Positions 45,452 through 55,760 are shown, counted from the first letter of the stretch. The stretch is 64,000 bases of DNA from Chara braunii (GCA_003427395.1 BFEA01000004.1:5930671-5994670), one strand, 5' to 3'. Translations and numbers: made by a program. Notes: generated by a model from the letters alone, not told the origin.

Positions 45452-47176
45452 ATGAAAATTAAACAAAATACGCAAACTAAAATTCAGGATTTATGGGGGG
45501 GGGAAACAAAATCCATAATTGAAATTTCAAAGAAATAAAATAAAATTTAAAGCACGTTTATAAAGATACATTATTGCTTTAATGGAGTTGATAATCATAT
45601 TTAACATAGGAGAGTGACTAATGCAATAATCGACAATTGAAACCTTATTAGTGGAAACTATACAATTAGAATATAAAAAAAATGGACAAAGATGATGATA
45701 GAGGATTTTTTTTTTTCCAAATTCGTAACACGAGAATCTAAAGCATTGAATCTGAGTTATTAAAAAAAAATAGAAATAACATAGTAGTATAACAAATAAT
45801 CTTTTGGAAACCTAGTTAACAATAATATATAAAGAAATACAAGTCTAAATCAGACAACTTGATAGGTTGTAAAATAAAGTTCCAAAGGTTACTTATCACC
45901 TCTGTCTACCTGCTTTGTAAAATGTATGAATACACCTAGGAAAAATTATGAACATTACCAGGATAACAATGAACTGGGAAAATCGTCGACATGCCGAAGT
46001 ACTCCACAATATAAATTACTATAATACCCAGTAATTGTTTGACCACAATGATCTTTGTTGTTTCTCTCTTTGTCTTACTGTTTTTCCCTCTCTCTTTTAT
46101 ACAAAAAAAAGGGAAGGGGGTATGACATTCCCACCAAGCTCCACCTGTATGTGTGTGTAAGTATGCAGAGACAAAGGGAGAGGGAGAGAGGGGGGGGTTG
46201 TGCCAATGGTGAAAGGTGTGTGAGTAATTTGTGACAACCAATAGTTTGGTATACCAATAAGATATTCATTCCCAAAATCGTAGGTCTGAAACGGGTACAA
46301 CCATAAAGCGACAAATGAAAAAAATAGGCTATGAAGTTATGAAGGAAAACCAAATGGGTATCAGTTACATATGCTAGATTGGTGCTATGCCTGGGCAACA
46401 TCTTTAAAAGGGTATTTACACAAAGACACAAACATATGGTGAATGGGAGGTCATAAAAAATGAAAAAAAAAAAAAACCTTGCTTTCGTCCCAAGGATTAG
46501 GGCATTGCCACACGGGGTGGAAAACAAAACAAAAGTCTTTTATTTTTTTACGATGACTTGTGAGGATGCAAGTCTGTTTCCCCCCCCCATTTTTTGCGGC
46601 TTTGACACACGGCGCACACGACTTGCTGTGTGACGAGTTCTTACCTGGCCTCATGGACATCAAGAAGCAAAAAAAGACAATTGCAGCTCCCAACGCCTTT
46701 GGACACACCTCCCAGACTCAATTGCATTAGCGGGCAGTTCGTGGGCAGCTGCGAGGACCACGAAAATGGAGGTGCTGCAAGCGAGCGCCAACTCTTTCCT
46801 CAGGACACAATTTCTTCTTCATTTTGACAACAACCTGACTCCTCGCGACTTTTTTCCTAACATCAAAACTCATGTGACCTTGTAAAAATGAAACGAGGTC
46901 ATTTTTTTTCTTCTTGTTTTGCGTGGCCGGTAGTCTCCTTCAAAACGTCCTCGAAGACTGACCAAACTCTAGGATGTCTATTGAGCGCTATGTGATCCCG
47001 TGGTTGTTTGCTAGGAGAATGCCCACCCTTGGGCGTCAATAAAAGGCTTTATACTGCAACAAATCAGTACGGCCGCACCATGGCTTAGGACCGGTTCAGG
47101 GCCTAAAGAATACCAATTAGCGTCAGGCCCCATTGGTGCTATGGTAGCACCGGTGGCTCCACCCCCAGAAGTCGAG
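42961..47176. other. AT-rich spacer, no recognised gene
   Basis: Contains a TA microsatellite at about 45401-45449. The open frame 44230-44574 (114 codons) and its neighbour 43905-44144 have normal composition but no recognised family. Confidence 0.4.
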
Positions 47177-47489
47177 AGGTATGCCAAAATGCCCCTGAAA
47201 GATGTGGGTAGAGCGGAATGCCCCTCTGACAAAGAAAAAAAGTGAAATACCCCTTGTGCTGGTTGGACTCCCCATTCTTGTGATATAGCCCTACTGGGTA
47301 TCATCCAACTTTGCAAAATGCCCCGGTACTGGCCAACTTTTCCAAGACCCGATTGCAAAAGGCCAAAGCCGAAACGGCGAGGTGCAGTTTGCAAATTGAC
47401 ACTCGCCGGACAGGGGCATAACACAGAAATCTGGGCCCAAGAAAGCATTCCGCTCCAACCACATCTTTCAGGGGCATTTTGGCATAGAC
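47177..47489. repeat. Foldback element with 45-bp arms upstream of CSN6
   Basis: 47177-47221 and 47445-47489 are inverted copies matching at about 40 of 45 positions, including the unbroken atgccaaaatgcccctgaaa. The spacer is 223 bp without a transposase frame. Confidence 0.8.
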
Positions 47490-47687
47490 GTCAACTAATG
47501 GGGGTATTTCGCAAGCCGTACCCTGTCTCGCCATCTTTCTTCCGAAGGCAGGCTGCAGCGCGCGATTTCGTTTCTGTCGAGTTTCGCAGATTTTCCATGG
47601 GCTTACCGCGCGAGCAAACCAGTCCGCCCAAACCGGCATTCGTCGTTGCTAGAGTCGGTACCTGCTGCAGTCAGTACAGCGTTGGGC

Positions 47688-47781
47688 GATGGTGTGCTTG
47701 AAAGGAACACTGCTGGGCCATGGTGTGTGCTTGAAAGGAACACTGCTGGGCCATGGTGTGTGCTTGAAAGGAACACTGCTA
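47688..47781. repeat. Three-copy tandem repeat, 34-bp unit
   Basis: gtgcttgaaaggaacactgc plus tgggccatggtgt repeats three times about 400 bp upstream of CSN6. The spacing is contiguous, so it is not a CRISPR. Confidence 0.9.
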
Positions 47782-48061
47782 AACGGCGAAGCCAACGCCG
47801 GAATCGAGTCGCTATGGTCTTCGCCCGGTCTCCAAAGTTGTCGATCTCCTCAGTGGTTGCCTGTCGATCTACTCAGTGGGTCTCTCAGGGCAGTGGCTGA
47901 GTCAAAAACGTGCCATTGCATTTCGAGTCAAAAGTCTTCGGCACCTGGCGAGTGAAGGAAGTAGCCCTACAAAGAATCTGACCAAATTGCGACTGGAAGC
48001 AGTCGAAGAACACGAAGACTCAGTCACGAAGACATACGCCCGCGTCTTCTTTCACATCACA

Positions 48062-48096
48062 AGTGCACACACACGCACACACACACACACACACAT

Positions 48097-48167
<71 letters not shown>

Positions 48168-48180
48168 NAGAGAGAGAGAG
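48062..48180. repeat. Compound CA/GA microsatellite touching the CSN6 start codon
   Basis: (CA)n to about 48106 then (GA)n with one N at 48168, ending directly at the ATG. It would form the 5' leader or core promoter; GA tracts at this place are often transcription-associated in plants. Confidence 0.9.
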
Positions 48181-49092
48181 ATGTCGTCGGCGAGTGGGCT
48201 TTCGTTTAAGCTGCATCCGCTGGTGATAGTGAACGTGTCGGATCATTACACAAGGCGAAAAGCGCAGTTGTATGGATCGTTGTCGACGGCGAAGCCGCCA
48301 CGTGTAATAGGTTGTTTACTCGGGGTTCAATCGGGGCGAAATGTCGAGATTTTCAATTCTTTCGAGTTGAAATACTTGGAGACAGAGGAGGGGCTTACCC
48401 TCGATCGAGAGTTTTTGAACACGAAGCACGAGCAGTACAAGAAAGTCTTTCCATCTTACGACATCTTGGGATGGTATTCGACCGGCATTGACGTGCAAGA
48501 GACCGACATGAATATACACAAGGCTTTGATGGACATCAACGAAAGCCCTGTGTATATGATGCTCAATCCGACGATTAATCATGCGCAGAAGGATTTCCCC
48601 ATCACGATTTACGAGAGCGAGTTACACGTTATCGATGGCGTGCCGTCTTTGATTTTCGTCAGATCTGAGTACATGATCGAGACGGTGGAAGCAGAGCGAA
48701 TCTCCGTCGACCACGTGGCACACATCACGCCGGCTGGTGGGACTTCGGCGGCAACCCAGCTGGCGGCTCATCTAACGGGAGTACACAGTGCCATCAAAAT
48801 GCTCAATAGCCGATTAAAGGTGCTACATCATTTGTTGTTGACGACGGCGAAGGGGGAGGTACCGTTCGAGCACTCCCTTCTGAGACAGATCGCGAGTCTG
48901 ATAAGGCGTTTGCCGGCAATTGAGTCGCCGAGGTTCCAAGACGACTTCCTGACGGAATATAACGACATATTGCTAATGGGTTACCTTGCAAGCATCACCA
49001 AGGGGACGAGCACCAACAACGAGTTAGTCGAAAAGTTCAATATCGCATACGATAAGCAGGGCCGACGTGGAGGGCGTGCACCATTCGTTTAA
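48181..49092 (+). CDS. CSN6: COP9 signalosome complex subunit 6
   Basis: 303 residues, complete from ATG to TAA, one exon. CSN6 is the non-catalytic MPN partner of CSN5 in the COP9 signalosome, which removes NEDD8 from cullins. Residues about 8-140 form the MPN domain: FKLHPLVIVNVSDHYTRRKA, VIGCLLGVQSGRNVEIFNSF, GWYSTGIDVQETDMNIHKAL, INESPVYMMLNP. The HxH..SxxD metal motif is absent, as expected for CSN6. After ITIYESELHVIDG and ETVEAERISVDHVAHI comes the C-terminal helical region (TQLAAHLTGVHSAIKMLNSR, LRQIASLIRRLP), ending in the family's FNxAYD..GRRGGR tail. Length fits the family (about 300-320). The ATG is the first residue of the conserved N-terminus and abuts a GA repeat. The lack of introns in an intron-rich genome suggests a retrocopy or intron loss. 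Confidence 0.97.
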   Translation: MSSASGLSFKLHPLVIVNVSDHYTRRKAQLYGSLSTAKPPRVIGCLLGVQSGRNVEIFNSFELKYLETEEGLTLDREFLNTKHEQYKKVFPSYDILGWYSTGIDVQETDMNIHKALMDINESPVYMMLNPTINHAQKDFPITIYESELHVIDGVPSLIFVRSEYMIETVEAERISVDHVAHITPAGGTSAATQLAAHLTGVHSAIKMLNSRLKVLHHLLLTTAKGEVPFEHSLLRQIASLIRRLPAIESPRFQDDFLTEYNDILLMGYLASITKGTSTNNELVEKFNIAYDKQGRRGGRAPFV

Positions 49093-49194
49093 CTCTTCCT
49101 GTCTCTCTCTGTATTCGCTCGGCGTCTTGCGCGCGCACGTGCATAATCGACGGGAGAGGGTCAGGGTGCAGGTGTACGTGTATGTGTGTTGTGT

Positions 49195-49229
<35 letters not shown>

Positions 49230-49237
49230 TGTGTGTG
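49093..49237 (+). other. CSN6 3' flank
   Basis: Holds a T21 run and (GT)n. Ends at adaptor sequence, so the true 3' UTR may be cut. Confidence 0.6.
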
Positions 49238-49275
49238 CTGTCTCTTATACACATCTAGATGTGTATAAGAGACAG
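49238..49275. other. Sequencing adaptor junction (two Nextera/Tn5 mosaic ends)
   Basis: ctgtctcttatacacatct (49238-49256) is the 19-base Tn5 mosaic end, followed directly by its exact reverse complement (49257-49275). This is the Nextera mate-pair junction or adaptor dimer, not genome sequence. Confidence 0.97.
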
Positions 49276-49406
49276 GCAAAGTTTTATGTGTAAAAACAAA
49301 TTTTGTAAATTTATGACCAACCATGTTTTCAGTAATTTGTAAACCAACAAAACATTTTTCGTTATAAACTTGTACATAGTAACAGATAAATTTAATTAAA
49401 ATATAA

Positions 49407-49784
49407 GATAAAGGAATAACAGAAAAACTAGAAAATAAAAGTATAGGAATAAGGGTTTTAGGTAGTGATACTCCCATTAGAGAATGAGATATTGTCAAAC
49501 GTACTGGATCTATTGTAGTTGTTATTGTAGGAAGATTCATGTTGGGTCGTGTTATTGATACGTTAGAAGTACCTCTTAATGAAAAATGTGCTAGAGCAAA
49601 GACTTATAGAAGTCAAAACTCGGGAATTATTGTACGTAAATATGTGCATGAACCAAAGCAAACAAAATTAAAAGTGATGGATAACCTTGTTCCAATAGGT
49701 CGTGATCAACCAACACTTATTATTGGATATAGACAAACAGGTAAGAGTGTTGTAGCTATTGATAATATATTGAATCAGAAGTGA
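49407..49784 (+). pseudogene. atp1: atp1 P-loop fragment, second copy
   Basis: Identical to the fragment at 33245, including the in-frame TGA. Probably not a separate locus. Confidence 0.85.
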
Positions 49785-49821
49785 ATCAATGTCAAAAGGT
49801 ACCTCTGAAAGACTTCGATGA

Positions 49822-49852
<31 letters not shown>

Positions 49853-50014
49853 TAACGAGCGCGAGGTGTTTCTTTCATATGTCAAGGGCTGGTAAGGTTT
49901 TGCGCATTGTATCGAATTAAACCACATGCTTTACCGTTTGTGAAGGCCTCCGTCAATTCCTTTGAGTGACCCGCCAGAATTGGCCCTTTGATATGATAAA
50001 TATCATATCATATA

Positions 50015-50087
50015 TAACCCTTACGGGATTTGAACACGTAACTTCGCCATGAAAAAACGATGTCCCATACACATAGACGAAAAAGAC
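50015..50087 (-). tRNA. trnE: tRNA-Glu(UUC)-like, second copy
   Basis: Identical to 33853-33925; part of the duplicated segment. Confidence 0.65.
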
Positions 50088-50539
50088 GAATGAATGTGTT
50101 TGTAGCTCAATTAGATAGAGCACCAAACTACTTATTTGGGGGTTGAGAGTTCAACTTTTTCGAAGCCTATAACTTTGTTGGTTAGGGTATAAAGTTGATA
50201 AGTGTAAAGTCGGTAGTTCAAATCGACTTAGACTCACTCTGCTATGTTGGTAAGTTGCTCTTGCAATAGCGTTTTCTTTTCTTTTAGTTGACGTTGTGTG
50301 AATATTCAATCAAATTTGTGTTTTTTATAGGATTCTTTGTGATGCCTGGCATCAATGACTACTATGGTCACTCCGTTGCCACCAATGTTTACACTTTCGG
50401 GCGATATCAAATTCCAACCAATTGCAAAAATAGGATCCTTAAGTGTCCCTATATCTTAAATTTGTTGTGTGCAGACAGTTAGTGTGTTTTCTCTAGAAAC
50501 CACGACGATGTCAACTATTTTGTCTTGATAAATTTGTCA

Positions 50540-50740
50540 GGTGAACTAATACTAATCGGCAACATTCCAAAAATGACAGCCAGAGGGAATTTTATTATTA
50601 ATGGAGTTTGTAGAGTTATAGTTAATCAAATTTTACGTAGTCAAGGACTCTACTATCGATCAGAACTTGATGCACAAGCAAATACAACATATAGTTGTAC
50701 ATTTATTTCTGAATGGGGAGGAAGATTAAAACATAAAATA
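50540..50740 (+). pseudogene. rpoB: Plastid rpoB fragment, second copy
   Basis: Identical to 34378-34578; part of the duplicated segment. Confidence 0.82.
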
Positions 50741-51879
50741 TAGCTAATTCTATGACACCATAAATAGGTCAAACACACAAAAATTGAAACCAAATGTCCG
50801 GAGGAGTAAAAAAACAAGAACGAGTGGCAATATGGTGGTGATTGCGAAAGAAGCGACCATGACCACTCTTACACTCTCCAAAGGAAGCAACTACGGGTGG
50901 TGCAAAGGACAACTATAAAAAATATTACCGAAAACTAACGGAATTGAAGCAAACGATTTTCTACTCGACGAAAACGCCTCCTTTGAGGTTGAAGAAAACG
51001 ATCACGAACCATGTGAGCAATGAAAATTGTCACAACTAAGTAAAGGAACTAGCACTACTACGAGTACGAACCTGACTATGAAGAATAAGCGTCATTCGTG
51101 GTCGAAATGAGTGCGATCAGGAATCTTCAATAAAGGTCATGATTAATGAGGCAAACGACCATAAGCATAGTAAGGATCGTCCGCCACCAACCTAGAGAAT
51201 GGTTACAACGTTGAGCACAACATTCGTGGGTTCAATGAGTATAAGCTCAACCACGAGGAAGTCAAGCAAAACAATTGTGCCGTGTCGACGTATGATAACC
51301 ACAATAATGGCTATAAACGCAAAACAAAATATCGCTTTCGCAAAGCAACTTGACCGAGGCTTCGAGGAGGTTCAATGACGATCGTGAAGGGTGACAAACA
51401 CGATCATGAAAAAATAGCGAACACGATTGTGCAATGTAACCTAACATTCCCTCCTCCTCGTTAAACCTCTCATTCTGAACCTCGTTCACCCTCTTCTCCT
51501 CAATCTTCCTTCCTCTTCCACCTCCCTTTTACTCCTTTTACCCTTATTCTCACCTCATTATTAGATTCGTTCGGCCATAAAGACCCGGATTCAACTCTGC
51601 TCTCGATTAAAACGGATAAGAATTAGGTACGCTAGCATTTCTTCCGTTTTCTCACTCGTCACATTGTCTGCTTTGTTCGTTTTGTCTCTTCATGTTTTTA
51701 TATTTATGACAATGATATGACATTATGACCAATAAAGGTCGAGCACCGTGATGTCGAATGTGTATAAACGAATATCATAACGTTGAATGCCTCGAAAATG
51801 ACTGTCATGATGAAGACAATTGCGACCCTTGTCTTCTCCCTTTCTCTTTTTACCTTTTTTTTTTTTTTTTTTTTTTTTT

Positions 51880-51884
51880 NNNNN

Positions 51885-51949
<65 letters not shown>
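51880..51949. repeat. Five-base gap and AG microsatellite
   Basis: N at 51880-51884, then about 32 AG units. The gap marks a contig join. Confidence 0.95.
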
Positions 51950-51951
<2 letters not shown>

Positions 51952-52220
51952 GAGAGGGGGAGCGGTATGTTGCGATGCCGTGTATTCCTAGCCGTTAGAA
52001 GGCTCGGCGAATTCTCGATCTCTTTCCTCATCTACTCGTAGCTGCGGTTGTGAGTACTTAGCAATCTTAGGACGCCACGGCGAGGATGAACGGTTGTGCT
52101 GTGTTGTGTCATTTGTGTGCTCTGTGTGAATGCGGGTTCGCGCGTGATTCGCGCGTGGCAATCTGTCTCCCTTTGTAAACAATGCGAGGGATGGATAGAT
52201 AGATAGATAGATAGATATAT

Positions 52221-52245
52221 TTACCGGGCAGTTCTATTTGTGACG

Positions 52246-52255
<10 letters not shown>
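52221..52255. repeat. Repeat terminus shared with 63880-63937
   Basis: ttaccgggcagttctatttg then tgacgatatatatata. Its reverse complement occurs at about 63905-63936 with two bases missing. Confidence 0.7.
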
Positions 52256-52278
<23 letters not shown>

Positions 52279-52978
52279 AGGGGGCGGGGGTAACTGGGAG
52301 TTGAGTAGAACCAAAAGAAGAGGGGGGGAGGTAGAGCGAGGTCGCCTTTAAAAAGGCGTGTGAAGCAGCAGTAGGATAGTGAACGGGTGGTTGTGTACGG
52401 CGTGCGTCGTTCGTATTGCGGAAATTGTGGTTGGCGATTGATTTGATGGATCAGATTCGCTCGGCCGCTCACTCAGTCAAGGTTGCCGTCATCATCCTTA
52501 TCATCCTTATCATCCTCATCCTCATCGTCATCATCATCATCATTGCAATTTTTGTCATCCTTGTTTCGCCATTATCATCTTTGTCGGTGATGCCTTTCTT
52601 TATGCTTTCTCCTCTTTTCCTCCTCCTGATCGCCGCGCTGTGGTCGTTTCAAAGCAGCGATGTTGCGGAGGGATCCTTGCCAGACGTCTCCACGTGGCAT
52701 GCCCATCGTCGGCGGTAAATAATGGCGGCGGGGGTTGTAGAAGAGGAAGACGTCGATCTTAAAAGGACCTGCTGATCGGGGCGAGGGCTTGTTTCAAGAC
52801 GCGCATCCCCTATTTTAGGTACGTAAGCCTGCTATCTGCCATTGCCGCCCATCATGTTATAAGTATATTGATTTCTCGCAGAGATGAAAGCGGTTACACT
52901 TTTCGCCGCTTGTTTCTTCGTTCCTCGTCTTGTTTGTTCCTTGGTTCTTTTTTTTCTTGCTTGAGAGTATTCTGTGAA

Positions 52979-53141
52979 TATGGGCGTCGCTCCCCTACTC
53001 TCCTCTTGCACAAACGATAAAGAATGTGGAAGTAAGGGTGTATGTGGAGAGAAGAGGGGGTAATTTCGAGGGTAAAAGAACTTTAAGTGTATGGGCCTCG
53101 CTCCCCTACTCTCCTCTTGCACAAACGACAAAGAATATGGC
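52979..53141. repeat. Direct repeat, 52-bp unit, 111-bp period
   Basis: Both units contain ctcccctactctcctcttgc and acaaacga(t/c)aaagaat. Confidence 0.85.
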
Positions 53142-53340
53142 GGTGTATCTTCCCATTTTCTAGCGGAAGATTCATTCTCGTTTTGCACTTTAGGTGAGTA
53201 GTGAAGCGAGGTCCTATCGTGTAGGGTTTGTCTGCACGTATTGGCACATCAGCAGATTCCCTTGGCTTGTTGCGTCGTCAATTTCCTTTTGTTTTATTTG
53301 ACGTGTTATGATTTAACCTCGTTCTTTTCTCAAGCCTTCA

Positions 53341-53418
53341 CCCGAATAGAACACCTGGTCATTATAGTCGGTATCTATACTGGAACTTGCGCCACATACA
53401 GTTGTAATGCTGACCGGG
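53341..53418. repeat. Foldback (MITE-like) element, copy C
   Basis: Begins cccgaatagaacacctggtc attatag and ends in the imperfect inverted copy tacagttgtaatgctgaccg. Related to 54431-54531. A further partial left end may lie at 26213. Confidence 0.5.
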
Positions 53419-53506
53419 ATTTCTCTTCTTGTGAAGACGGGGTAGTCCTCATCGATGTAGTGCTATCTCTTTTTGTTTTCGTTGGTCGGGCGGCTGCCGA
53501 TCTCAA

Positions 53507-53635
53507 CGACCGATCGTTAGTGTTTTGTTGCCGTCGTTCCCCCTCCCTCCCCCCCCCCTCTCTTTTTCTTTTTGGTTGCGAAGTTAATTTGATGTGGAAA
53601 TGACGACAACAAAACACTAACTAGGGACCGGTCGT
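53507..53635. repeat. Foldback element around a C/T-rich centre
   Basis: The arm at 53507-53539 (containing ttagtgttttgttgccgtcg) and the arm at 53599-53635 (containing cgacaacaaaacactaacta) are inverted copies with a few differences. Confidence 0.75.
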
Positions 53636-53791
53636 CCCGACAGCAAAGGTTGTTCTCGCGGGCAGTCCTCTTCTTCTTTCTCGGGTAAGGGAAGGCGAGA
53701 CAGCTCATGTTCGCCCGATCGCAGCAGTATGGGGATCCCGACCTCGAGGAATGTCCCAGCTGGGCTTTTTTTAATTCTTTTTTTAATTAAA

Positions 53792-53894
53792 GTTGGACTA
53801 TTTCTCGTTTCATGCGTGTCGTCCTTAGCGCAGGGGCCATGCTAGTGTTCTCTTTCTCTGTGTCGTTCCAATTTTAATGGATGTCCCGAAGGAC
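53792..53894 (-). ncRNA. U6 snRNA-derived sequence, copy 4
   Basis: The minus strand matches U6 from end to end: ggactatttctcg (3' part), catgcgtgtc, gcgcaggggccatgctagtg, gtgtcgttccaatttta and gatgtcccgaaggac (5' stem). A small insertion (tttctctgtgt) disrupts the central stretch, so it is likely a pseudogene. Confidence 0.85.
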
Positions 53895-54002
53895 CAGGAG
53901 GGGGCTTTTCAATGTGCGCCAATGCGAAGTTAGGGCACAAAAAATGGTCTTCGTCTCTGTCGCACTGCTCACAATAGCGTCCGTCTAACGGGAGAATCAA
54001 TA

Positions 54003-54310
54003 ATTTTTCTGTGCGACAAAAACGTATTAGTGCGACAGAGAGAACAATGCGTAAGAATTGAACAGTATGACCGAAACCGAATAGTGCGACAGTGACACAA
54101 CACTGCGTCAGAAACCGAACACTGCGTAAACGAACCGAATAGTGCCACGGAACAATGCAATAGAAACCGAATAGTGCGTCGGAACTGTGCGACAGAAACC
54201 GAATAGAGCGACAGAGACAGAAGAGGGCGTCAGAGGCAGAGGCAGAATCAGAACAATGTGACCAAGACAACAATGCGACAGAGAAAGTCAGAACAGTGTG
54301 ACGCACGGAG
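54003..54310. repeat. Minisatellite, about 18-40-bp degenerate unit
   Basis: gcgacagaaaccgaatagt and variants recur many times. The long minus-strand frame across it (160 codons, Phe/Ser/His-rich) is repeat translation. Confidence 0.8.
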
Positions 54311-54430
54311 ATAGAGAGAGGCAAGAGAGTGCGACAAAAGACAGAATCCCATGCGATTGTCTCCTTTGTTGTTCCGTTTTTTCCTCAACGAGACGGGTGG
54401 TTTGTTGTAGGATTGATTATGCATTCTACA

Positions 54431-54531
54431 TTCTTCCCCCGAATACAACGTACGGTCATTATAGCTGTTTTTAGACTGAAAGATACCCCAAATACAGCTA
54501 TAATGGCCGTACGTTGTATTCGGCGGAAGAA
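54431..54531. repeat. Near-perfect hairpin MITE, copy B
   Basis: Arms of 42 bp (54431-54472, 54490-54531) match at about 39 positions: ttcttcc(c/g)ccgaatacaa, cgtacgg(t/c)cattatagctg. The loop is 17 bp and holds agactgaaagat. Best preserved member of the family with copies near 274 and 53341. Confidence 0.85.
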
Positions 54532-55075
54532 GGTAGGAACTGGCCGTCTGTTCCCTAGTATGTGGAGACCGTTCTTTCTTCCGTTGGTTGGATCGCTCGT
54601 CTCTGATCAGAGAGAATACGTCTCTATCCCTTGATCTCATAGCGAGGAAGTCGAGGAGCTGTGTGGTTGGTTCTCTCTCTCTCTCGCTATCCCCACCTCC
54701 CCCAAGTGGTCATTATGTTCTCAGTGGATGTTGGCTCTTTACTCGGTTTTTCTTGTTTTTCTGTCTATGTTTTTTCTTGGTAGTGTGTACCGTTTATTTT
54801 GTATCGTCAGATTGATTCCAGCCACTCTCTTTTCGCTCTCAAGAGTATTTTCGAGAAAGAAGTCGACAAGCGGGAGTGATTTCCTTGTTTCACTGCAATC
54901 ATCATCATCAGCTGCCAGCTTATCGAAGGGAGCCCATCTTCTCCTTGAAGGTGGCACTCTATCGCTTAGTTATGTCCTTCAACACAGAAAAAGGAATTAC
55001 GGGTGTCAGCTCCCGGTTCTGTGTGTCTGTCTCATTGTCTCACTGTCTCTCCCTCTCTGTCTGTGTCTCTGAGTT

Positions 55076-55303
55076 GTGTGTGTGTGTGTGTTTGTGTGTT
55101 TGTGTGTTTGTGTGTTTGTGTGTGTGTGTGTGTGTGTGTTGTCATGTTCGCTATGCACAACTCGACAAAGAAAAGCAGGCTGTGCCAGCCTGCCAGGCTG
55201 TTTCGTCGGACTCTTACCTCTTTGTGTGTCTGTTGTCATGTTGGCTACAGACAGCTCTATAAAGAAAGCATGACTGTGCCGAACAGACTGTTTCGTGGGA
55301 CTT
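55076..55303. repeat. GT-rich run and 94-bp tandem duplication
   Basis: (GT)n with TTTG interruptions is followed by two copies (55138-55213, 55232-55303) sharing gttgtcatgtt(c/g)gct and ctgtttcgt(c/g)ggact. The latter string returns at the window end (63986-64000). Confidence 0.75.
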
Positions 55304-55527
55304 TCACCGACTCATCAGGAGGTTGATTTCGATAGTCTGCCCAGGATGGACTCACCACGTCACCCAGAGCTAGCGATTCCCCTGAGAAAGTGGTCGACTT
55401 TACTCACACCAACCCTGGAATCCCAGCACACTGCCGCTCTAAACCCTGACAAGAATGGCAGCGAGTCTGAGAAACTAGTCTGTCACAGTCATAAAACCTA
55501 CTCTACACACCCACTCGGCCATGCGTT

Positions 55528-55533
55528 TGTGTG

Positions 55534-55607
<74 letters not shown>
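55528..55607. repeat. GT microsatellite
   Basis: About 38 GT units with one early interruption. Confidence 0.95.
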
Positions 55608-55608
<1 letters not shown>

Positions 55609-55639
55609 TGCCAAACCGTTATGATTATCGTAAGGAACT

Positions 55640-55760
55640 AATTTAGTGTATACCCGACCAAAGTAACGGATAAAGAGACAATTTGGTGTGTACCTGTCGA
55701 AAGTAGCGGATAAGGATCCAAGTTGGTGTATAACTAAAAGAAATAACAGACGCATCGCGT
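55640..55760. repeat. Three-copy tandem repeat, about 48-bp unit
   Basis: aa(t/g)tt(t/g)(a/g)gtgtatac, then gaaagtagcggataa-like blocks, at 55640, 55688 and 55718. Confidence 0.65.

Larger units (their letters stand above)
49276..51879. repeat. Second copy of 33114-35717 (likely assembly artefact)
   Basis: Apparently base-for-base the same as copy 1. It begins directly at the adaptor and ends in poly-T before five N. It repeats all organelle pieces: atp1 at 49407-49784, SSU pieces at 49823-49852 and 49877-49966, trnE at 50015-50087, tRNA-like at 50096-50235, rpoB at 50540-50740. Confidence 0.93.
51950..53340. other. Repeat-rich DNA, no recognised gene
   Basis: Contains (GATA)n at about 52196, a repeat end at 52221-52255, (AG)n, a (TCATCC)n-like run at about 52487-52545, and a direct repeat at 52979-53030 and 53090-53141. 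The hydrophobic 100-codon frame at 52416 is a translation of the repeat. Confidence 0.4.

Noticed and set aside
47688-47781. CRISPR-like array
   Set aside because: Three contiguous 34-bp units without spacers in a eukaryotic nuclear context; a simple tandem repeat.
52416-52718. Hydrophobic frame resembling a membrane protein
   Set aside because: The Ile/Val run comes from an atc/tcatcc simple repeat.
53842-54324. 160-codon minus-strand frame
   Set aside because: Translation of the gcgacagaaaccgaata minisatellite.
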